Of a DNA stretch of 64,000 bases, positions 58,889-64,000 are shown in pieces. The stretch lies in the NCBI GenBank assembly GCA_002348705.1, contig DEAU01000039.1:1-64000 (forward strand), in the 5' to 3' direction. The translations under genes were made by a program, and so were the position numbers. The stretch is from Candidatus Neomicrothrix sp. UBA2974 (GTDB lineage Bacteria; Actinomycetota; Acidimicrobiia; Acidimicrobiales; MedAcidi-G1). The notes under the pieces are model-generated. The model was given only the letters and a program-made list of their open reading frames with translations, made no database searches and was not told where the DNA came from. Numbering within the stretch: the stretch's first letter is position 1; each line of letters opens with the position of its first letter.

Positions 58889-59284
58889 TCAATTGGATGG
58901 CTCAAGGAAAACGATGGGAATCACCCGATCTGTACGTTTCTGGTAGTTGGCGTAGTTGTTCGAGATGATTGGCCAGATGCGATTCCGCTCTGAATCAGTA
59001 GCAGCCCGAGCGGTCATCGGCTTGTCGTTGGTGTCCTTGCTGGTAACGAGGACCTCGGGGTTTGCCTGCAGGTTCAAATACCAGTCTGGATGAGTGTCCT
59101 CCCCACCCTTGGAGGCGACGACCACCTGGATGTCGCCTTCCCGGTAGGGAGAAGTCAGCATGACCGATCGGGGTTTGGCAGATATTCGACCGATTGTTGT
59201 GAGTTCAAGGACGGGCATCTTCGAGATCGTCCATCCACACCTTCCAAAACTCAACTTAAGGACAGAGCGGTGGAACAAGTTCAT
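58889..59284 (-). CDS. F420-dependent DDN-family nitroreductase/quinone reductase-like protein
   Basis: 131 residues from ATG 59284; the frame is open for 69 more codons upstream but that part is not family-like. PVLELTTIGRISAKPRSVML, VVVASKGGEDTHPDWYLNL and NPEVLVTSKDTNDKP are the DDN split-barrel signature, binding deazaflavin F420. Members reduce quinones or nitroimidazoles and are almost limited to actinobacteria, which supports the host assignment. Normal length for the compact members. Confidence 0.88.
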   Translation of the reverse strand: MNLFHRSVLKLSFGRCGWTISKMPVLELTTIGRISAKPRSVMLTSPYREGDIQVVVASKGGEDTHPDWYLNLQANPEVLVTSKDTNDKPMTARAATDSERNRIWPIISNNYANYQKRTDRVIPIVFLEPSN

Positions 59285-59425
59285 ATTCTTGAGCAGGCGC
59301 TGGCTTGGCACGTCCTGCAACCTACAGAACGAGTGTTGCTGACGGTTGGCTACTCGTTGTGCAGGTCGAGTAACAAATATGAAACCCTTTAACCATGACC
59401 GGCGAGCAGTAGGGAAGGGGCCGTG

Positions 59426-59653
59426 ATGTCCGTGGATGATCAGGACGTGCCAGAGGAAGAGCCTTCTGCGTCGGATTCGAACAGCAGGCAACCGCCTCCG
59501 CTGACGACGGAATGGTTCGAACTCCAGCGACAGGCGGCGTCGGAAGCCACGCGAGCTAGAAGAGCGGAACGCAAACAGGCTCGATCCGGCTCAGGTCTGG
59601 CAAACAGCCGCGCAACTGGATTCCTCCGTCGGTTGTTTCGTCTCTCTAGGTAG
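59426..59653 (+). CDS. small basic hypothetical protein
   Basis: 75 residues. Acidic N terminus (DDQDVPEEEP), then a short TEWFELQRQAASEATRARRA helix and an Arg-rich tail (FLRRLFRLSR). No known family, no signal peptide. The first ATG at 59426 overlaps the GTG of a longer frame. Coding potential is modest, so it may be a real small protein or a chance frame. Divergent from the DDN gene by 140 bases. Confidence 0.4.
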   Translation: MSVDDQDVPEEEPSASDSNSRQPPPLTTEWFELQRQAASEATRARRAERKQARSGSGLANSRATGFLRRLFRLSR

Positions 59654-59864
59654 GAATGCAGCGAGCTTCGAGCAAGCTGGAAGTTCGTCCGGCTGTGTTC
59701 ATCTGCGGACGGCTTCAAATGGTGCCGATCGCGGCCGGCCTCGCCTCGCCGCACGCCAACAATAAGAGTTTCCGCCGCCTTGACGAATAGCTGCACCCTG
59801 TAGCTAGGAGAAATGAAGGTTGTTGGGACTGACGGTGCGCGGCTAGTTGCCTACATCAATCAAA

Positions 59865-60272
59865 CTACTTCCACTCCCACAATTCCCAGGAAGCCTCGCC
59901 ACTGGCTTCAACATCCCACTCATATGCGATTGCCACACCGTTCAGTGAGGAAAGCGAGGCAGCGGACGTTTCAAAATAGACAACGCCTCTGAAGGAGAAT
60001 CCGCCGTCAGCCGTGGGGGACCCTATGCCAGTAGCACGGAACGTGGCGGCCCCGTCTGCTGCCATTACGACGCCAGAGTTGGGGCACTCACCGTAGAACG
60101 AGCCATCAGACCGCAGTGTCGCTGAATACGTAGCGAAACTGGTCACCTCGGCCCCGGCCAGTGTGCCGGTCAAACCGCTGGCAGTTGTTTCGAACGAGGG
60201 GCTTCCATTTACTGCCGGTAGGGCCTTCATCGCGGTGGGTCCCGAGATAGAGCCGACTTTTTCACCCAACAT
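59865..60272 (-). CDS. conserved hypothetical protein, single-domain beta-rich
   Basis: 135 residues from ATG 60272, preceded by AAGGAGA. A repeated strand pattern (MLGEKVGSISGPTAM, LAGAEVTSFATYSATLRSDG, FRATGIGSP, FRGVVYFETSAASLSSLNGV, WELWEWK) suggests a small beta-barrel resembling a group of uncharacterised bacterial proteins that start with LGEKVG and end WEWK. No catalytic residues can be named. Downstream of the SDR gene on the same strand after a 106-base gap. Confidence 0.7.
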   Translation of the reverse strand: MLGEKVGSISGPTAMKALPAVNGSPSFETTASGLTGTLAGAEVTSFATYSATLRSDGSFYGECPNSGVVMAADGAATFRATGIGSPTADGGFSFRGVVYFETSAASLSSLNGVAIAYEWDVEASGEASWELWEWK

Positions 60273-60378
60273 GACCTGTCTCCTTGATTGAATCTGTTGA
60301 CAAAAGCTCAACCACAGTATGGGCCTAGAAGCGATCAGATAGCTAGAGGTTCCTTCGGGCGTAATTGAGTCAGTGACG

Positions 60379-61179
60379 TCAGGAGTCTGTCGAACTGGCT
60401 GTCCCGGATTGACCCCCGCTCGCACCGTCGAGGAAGCGATTTCGGACGTGCGCCCATCTCTCACCGCTGTCGACGGTGATGCACTCTCCTGTAATGGAAT
60501 CGGATTCGATCAGGAAACGGACTGCAGACGCAACTTGACTGGGATCCCCCCAAGCCCCCGTGAGGGTCCGCCGGGCAAGATGGTCCACTTGTTCTTGCGT
60601 AAAGCGGGCTGCTGGAATCGTCGGCCCCAGGGCTATCGCATTAGCGCGAACTTGGGGCGCCAACTCGACTGATAGTTGTCGGGTGAGGGCTAACAGGGCC
60701 GCCTTGGCAACTGAGTGGGCGCCGCGGTTGGGCCAAGGATTCCAAGCAGAGAGATCAAGCAAATTTATGATTGAACCACCCCCTCTTTGAACCATTCCGG
60801 GAGATGTCAAATTTGATAGGTGGTAGGGGCCGTGCAGCACGACATCGAAGGACTCGTACCAGCCCTGATGGTCCGCAGTCGGGAACGGGGTAGGAGTGAA
60901 TGACGAAGCATTATTGACCAACACGTCAACAGGTCCCAGACCTCGCTCGACCTGTTCCACGACTTGGATGCAATTCGCCGGTTCGGTCAGGTCCAGCTCA
61001 AAGGCGGAGGCGTTGACACCCCTGCTCCGAAGATCGTCCACGGTGTCTAAGGCCGCATCGCGGGAATTTCGATAGGTGATGGCAACATTTACGCCGGCGT
61101 CGGCTAGACCCTGAGCTATGTGTTGCCCTATGCGTGTGGCTGCGCCTGTAACTAAAGCAGTGGCCCCCTCCAGATTCAT
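60379..61179 (-). CDS. SDR, pteridine-reductase-like, with His in place of catalytic Tyr
   Basis: 266 residues from ATG 61179; a longer frame reaches 61374 but lacks family features. TGAATRIGQHIAQGL is the NADP loop, NNASSFTPTPF and NLLDLSAWNPWPNR follow pteridine-reductase/FolM-like SDRs, and the catalytic segment reads HSVAK where classical SDRs have YxxxK. Substitution of Tyr by His may alter or remove activity. Divergent from the LLM gene. Confidence 0.87.
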   Translation of the reverse strand: MNLEGATALVTGAATRIGQHIAQGLADAGVNVAITYRNSRDAALDTVDDLRSRGVNASAFELDLTEPANCIQVVEQVERGLGPVDVLVNNASSFTPTPFPTADHQGWYESFDVVLHGPYHLSNLTSPGMVQRGGGSIINLLDLSAWNPWPNRGAHSVAKAALLALTRQLSVELAPQVRANAIALGPTIPAARFTQEQVDHLARRTLTGAWGDPSQVASAVRFLIESDSITGECITVDSGERWAHVRNRFLDGASGGQSGTASSTDS

Positions 61180-61351
61180 AACCGAAGTGTATGAGTCCTC
61201 GAGGTCAAGGGAGAAGGGAGGTTGCTTCGGCAGGAGCGGCTGCAACCGAGAAGCTGCAATCGACGCTAAGAGACCGACCGGGCTCGCTGTGAGGACACCA
61301 AGATGTTTGGCATTCGGCAAAACTCCAGCCTTCAGAAACTGAGGTTCTCCG

Positions 61352-62326
61352 ATGACTCTGCCACTGAGCATCAACCTGATGCCGAAAAGCCCGGCGTCTG
61401 ATCTAGCCGACTTGGCCGTTCTAGCTGAACGACTGGGCTACCGCCGATGCTGGGTCTACGACGAGGGGCTAGTGACCCGCGATCTCTATGTGACTCTGGC
61501 CGCAGTGGCACTAGCCACTGATCGAATACTTCTTGGCCCAGGAATCACTAACCCTTACGTGCGTCATCCCGGGGTGACTGCAGCGGCCGTGGCCACAATC
61601 GATGAACTATCCGATGGACGGGCATTCGTGGGAATAGGAACCGGTGGAGGACTGACTCTCGGCCCCCTAGGCATCGACCGCCGAAAGCCCGTGGACACCG
61701 TTGGCCAGATGGTCTCATCGTTACGAGGCCTATTCGCTGGGGAGACAGTGGATACCGACGGTGAAGTGTTCTCGCTTAGATCGGCATCTTTGGCCTATGG
61801 AAGGCCCGACATCGAGGTCATTCTGGCTGGTCGAGGACCGAAAATCCTCTCCCTTGGTGGTGAGGTGGCTGACGGCTTCAATTTGAGTTATATCCACAAG
61901 GATCTGATCGGTGAACACGTATCCGCCCTGCGTTCCGCCACGCGCCAAAAAGATCGCCGATTCACGATCACCTACTCGACGATGCTGGTCACCTCGGAAG
62001 AAGAGTTTCAGAAAGCCCGCTCAACTCTGAGCTTTCGACTGGTCGACTCACCAACAGCTGTTCGCAGGCTCATAGGCATGACCGAAGAAGAGGTCGTCGG
62101 AATTCGTGAGGCCCTCGCCGAAGGAGGAACAACCGTCGCCGCTGATCTGGTTCGTGAAGAATGGGTGTCCCAATTTACGATTGTTGGCTCCCCCCGAGAA
62201 GCCGGTGCTGAACTTCGCAACCTCCTGACCCGGCAAGGCGTCGACGAGTTCCAACTTCCAGTGCAGGAGGTGCAGGGGGCGGCTGCGTTAATCGAACGGA
62301 CGGCGGACATGGTGGCTACTGGCTGA
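61352..62326 (+). CDS. LLM-class F420/flavin-dependent oxidoreductase
   Basis: 324 residues. The luciferase-like TIM barrel is seen in LAERLGYRRCWVYDEGLVTRD at the start, LGPGITNPYVRHPGVTAAA, ELSDGRAFVGIGTGG and EVILAGRGPKILSLGGEVA. It matches actinobacterial F420-dependent methylenetetrahydromethanopterin-reductase-like enzymes and monooxygenases of catabolic routes. Divergent from the SDR, with coding starts overlapping the longer SDR frame. Confidence 0.9.
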   Translation: MTLPLSINLMPKSPASDLADLAVLAERLGYRRCWVYDEGLVTRDLYVTLAAVALATDRILLGPGITNPYVRHPGVTAAAVATIDELSDGRAFVGIGTGGGLTLGPLGIDRRKPVDTVGQMVSSLRGLFAGETVDTDGEVFSLRSASLAYGRPDIEVILAGRGPKILSLGGEVADGFNLSYIHKDLIGEHVSALRSATRQKDRRFTITYSTMLVTSEEEFQKARSTLSFRLVDSPTAVRRLIGMTEEEVVGIREALAEGGTTVAADLVREEWVSQFTIVGSPREAGAELRNLLTRQGVDEFQLPVQEVQGAAALIERTADMVATG

Positions 62327-62490
62327 AAGCCTCTCGGCTTGGAGAAACCGGTCTGGCGCTCGGCAACAGCACCGGTTCACAGGTCGGCCCCACGCTCAAT
62401 CGGACGACTTGGACTGGCTGCAGTCGCAACGAGGGCATGCCAGGCACCAAGATGGCCTCTCGTTAGGCGAATTGGAAAAGGTGGATTTTG

Positions 62491-62811
62491 ATGGCTCGCA
62501 TTCAGATTTTTGGAAAGTACAGCCCGGAGGCATGGGAGGGAGTCAATGCCGAGGGCGCAGTCTCGCGGGAGGCGAACATGCACTCAATGTTCGAATCCCT
62601 GGGTGCTGAAGTCGAGTGCTATTACATGCTCCCACGTTCCAACTACGACTTCACGATGATCCTGAATGATGCCAACGCAACAGTTCTGGCAGCGATCAAG
62701 AAGATGGTGGGTCCTACCGGCGCTGTAGTCGACACCACGGCTGATGTCCTCATGACGGCCGAGGAATGGGACGCGATCGACGCCCAGAGCTATAGGCCTC
62801 CCGGACAGTAG
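62491..62811 (+). CDS. GYD domain-containing protein
   Basis: 106 residues from ATG 62491. Although the family's G-Y-D triplet reads S-N-Y-D here (PRSNYDFTMILND), the arrangement of a first strand with FGKYSPEAWEG, a helix, ECYYMLPRSNYDFTMIL and the end TTADVLMTAEEWDAI is that of GYD-domain (Pfam) alpha-beta ferredoxin-like proteins. Their function is unknown. Confidence 0.8.
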   Translation: MARIQIFGKYSPEAWEGVNAEGAVSREANMHSMFESLGAEVECYYMLPRSNYDFTMILNDANATVLAAIKKMVGPTGAVVDTTADVLMTAEEWDAIDAQSYRPPGQ

Positions 62812-62903
62812 CTGCCGCCAGAAGGCCATCGGAGTGCGACTCCAGATTCTCCCAACTGAGGCTTCGCTCACCTTGCGCTGGAGATGAATGCCAGAATGTC
62901 CCA

Positions 62904-63314
62904 ATGCGCCGTATCCATGTGGGCATGAAGGTTGACGACATAAGAGCGGCAGTGGATTTCTATAGTCGGTTGTTCGGCGCTGAGCCGACCTTTGAGCGAA
63001 CCGACTATGCAAAATGGATGCTTGACGAGCCTCTGCTCAACTTCTCGGTTGACCTCCACGGAGACGGGCCGAGCGGTTCGGCCCACTTTGGCATTCAAGT
63101 GACGAACCGAGAGGAGTTGGAGACGTTTCGGGGTTCGCTCGATTCAATTGGCCTTTCGCGATCGGATCAAAATGACCTTGTGTGCGGTTACCAACTCCAG
63201 CACAAGTCATGGGTTACCGATCCGGATGGAGCGATGTGGGAGGTCTTCTTCACCGAGGGCATTGCCGAAGGAGCGGGCTACGGCAATGACCAGGTACCAG
63301 ACCCGGCCTGTTAG
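62904..63314 (+). CDS. VOC-family protein, CadI/ArsI-like
   Basis: 136 residues. HVGMKVDDIRAAVDFYSRLFG, DYAKWMLDEPLLNFSVDLHG and SWVTDPDGAMWEVFF follow the CadI/ArsI (C-As lyase) group of the vicinal-oxygen-chelate fold. The metal ligands His, His and Glu are plausible (HVGM, AHFG, WEVF). The thiol pair needed by C-As lyases (CC) is CG in VCGYQLQHK, so demethylation of organoarsenicals is unlikely. A glyoxalase-type metalloenzyme or ligand-binding protein is more probable. Confidence 0.84.
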   Translation: MRRIHVGMKVDDIRAAVDFYSRLFGAEPTFERTDYAKWMLDEPLLNFSVDLHGDGPSGSAHFGIQVTNREELETFRGSLDSIGLSRSDQNDLVCGYQLQHKSWVTDPDGAMWEVFFTEGIAEGAGYGNDQVPDPAC

Positions 63315-63762
63315 TTCTTCGCCCAGACGCGGCAAAGCCCCCCGAAGGGGGCCTCACCCGGAGCAACTTGTAAGCAACCTTTCGGCGCTTGAACCAGTTT
63401 CCCCGTAGGGACTCTGGAGTAGTCGTCCCGAAGGACTTCTACTTTTTTGTCACCCCGAGCGAGCCTTGCCCGAAGGCTCAACTCGCTATTCGGATTTCTA
63501 ATCGCGTCTAGCTCCAAGCGCAAGTGTTTTTTGAAAATCTTCCTGAAGGCCTAAGAGGCAAGTTCTGCAGTGTTTGGGCTTACTCACTAGAGGCAGGCTG
63601 ATAGGGGACTGGAGATCTTGCTTTCCTTCTGGATGAACTCTGATCGAGGGACCTTGCAGTGCGGTGACTGAGTGGATAGAACCGCAGTTCAACTGGTTCG
63701 AAGCGAGAGCGTTGTGCAGATATGTAGGGACAGTCCAGTCTGGGGATTACTCTCGCGGCTCA
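63315..63762. other. 448-base gene-free stretch with several CGAA hairpins
   Basis: Between the VOC gene and the alcohol dehydrogenase. Three stem-loops built around CGAA or GCCCG loops occur: GCCCCC/GGGGGC (63337-63352), GTCC/GGAC (63425-63436) followed by TTCTACTTTTTT, and GAGCCTT/AAGGCTC (63461-63479). A minus-strand frame of 70 codons covers the region but is probably a by-product of these repeats. Confidence 0.5.
63425..63448 (+). terminator. probable rho-independent terminator
   Basis: Stem GTCC/GGAC (63425-63428, 63433-63436) around a CGAA loop, flanked by AG/CT that could extend it, followed by a run of six T at 63443-63448. Orientation fits termination after the GYD/VOC genes. Confidence 0.5.
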
Positions 63763-64000
63763 ATGAAAGCCGCATGTCTTCATTCGTTTACTGACTCGGA
63801 TATAGCAGATGTCGTCAAGATCGAGGACGTCGACGCTCCTGTGATCGAGGCTCCCAATGACATCATCGTGCGAATAGCGGGAGCAGGCGTGTGTCGTACT
63901 GACCTCCATATTGTTGAAGGTCAGCCGATTGGCGATGGCCCGGTTCCGCTCCCGCATGTCCTAGGGCATGAGAACGCCGGATTCGTTGAGGAGGTGGGAG
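63763..64000 (+). CDS. zinc-dependent alcohol dehydrogenase (5' part; cut by window edge)
   Basis: 79 codons of the N-terminal catalytic domain of the medium-chain dehydrogenase family. MKAACLHSF at the start, AGAGVCRTDLHIVEGQP with the catalytic-zinc Cys (C44), followed by PLPHVLGHENAGFVEEVG with the zinc-binding His-Glu, are clear. The rest, including the structural-zinc loop and the NAD-binding domain, is outside the window. Start ATG 63763. Confidence 0.85.
   Translation, partial: MKAACLHSFTDSDIADVVKIEDVDAPVIEAPNDIIVRIAGAGVCRTDLHIVEGQPIGDGPVPLPHVLGHENAGFVEEVG

Noticed and set aside
63311..63523. 70-codon minus-strand frame near the right end
   Set aside because: Its sequence is the translation of the hairpin repeats; no ribosome site and no recognised domain.
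1..64000. Insertion sequences, integrases, phage assembly genes, toxin-antitoxin pairs
   Set aside because: No transposase, recombinase, capsid or toxin motifs found; only the isolated tail-tip-like domain and the tRNA remnant hint at past mobility.

Overview
The window looks like a chromosomal stretch of a heterotrophic actinobacterium, most likely of the Acidimicrobiia type and possibly marine. I infer this from many deazaflavin (F420)-type enzymes (an LLM oxidoreductase, a DDN-type protein, several split-barrel PPOX proteins), actinobacterial lipoproteins with Ala/Pro/Thr linkers (one with a Tat signal), moderately high GC, and the dominance of small-molecule catabolism. No sequence search was possible, so taxonomy and names rest on motif recognition. 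I saw no phage block, insertion sequence, CRISPR array or rRNA.

Layout. 1-6.2 kb: the 5' end of a lipoprotein gene, a tRNA-Met-like remnant, a multi-pass membrane protein, an SRPBCC protein, a nitroreductase and a nitroreductase-SRPBCC fusion, an inositol-monophosphatase-type phosphatase, tRNA-Val(TAC). 6.3-9.4 kb (minus): a TRAP transporter of the TAXI type. 9.5-12.2 kb: a full Rieske oxygenase, a Rid protein and a phosphotriesterase-family hydrolase. 12.5-14.6 kb: two EamA/DMT transporters. 14.8-20 kb: a cluster of three oxygenase alpha-like proteins that have lost the Rieske [2Fe-2S] lobe but kept the mononuclear iron site, with a GcvT-family protein and one complete Rieske oxygenase. 20.7-26.9 kb: a tightly coupled six-gene operon (alpha/beta hydrolase, EctC-like iron cupin with an extension, two unrecognised proteins, arylformamidase-like hydrolase, aldehyde dehydrogenase). 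27-30.7 kb: CMD-family protein, SDR, and E1 alpha/beta of a 2-oxoacid or acetoin dehydrogenase. 30.7-34.7 kb (minus): a five-gene operon (PPOX, aminotransferase, M20 deacylase, RraA-like aldolase, free lipoyl protein). 34.9-37.5 kb: FAH-family hydrolase, epimerase, SDR. 37.5-40.6 kb (minus): SDR and a dimethylformamidase large-subunit homologue. 40.9-44.6 kb: a small unknown protein coupled to a CocE-type hydrolase, a GntR/FCD regulator, an Ntn-hydrolase. 44.7-53.2 kb: a peptide-type ABC importer whose second ATPase lies on the opposite strand with an aminotransferase and an amidohydrolase. 53.3-58.8 kb: PPOX, alpha/beta hydrolase, a Rid/small-subunit/amidase operon, a membrane di-iron hydroxylase, an amidohydrolase. 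58.9-64 kb: F420-type enzymes, SDR, GYD, VOC and the start of a zinc alcohol dehydrogenase.

Taken together (inference), the genes take up organic, probably nitrogen-bearing compounds by two importers, cut C-N bonds (amidase, amidohydrolases, dimethylformamidase-like and C45-like enzymes, M20 deacylase, Rid proteins, aminotransferases, possible Rieske demethylases with a folate-linked GcvT protein) and oxidise the carbon skeletons (SDRs, aldehyde and alcohol dehydrogenases, E1 complex). The most promising undescribed item is the set of Rieske-less oxygenase subunits co-encoded with one intact Rieske subunit at 14.8-20 kb; second is the EctC-like operon at 20.7-26.9 kb.
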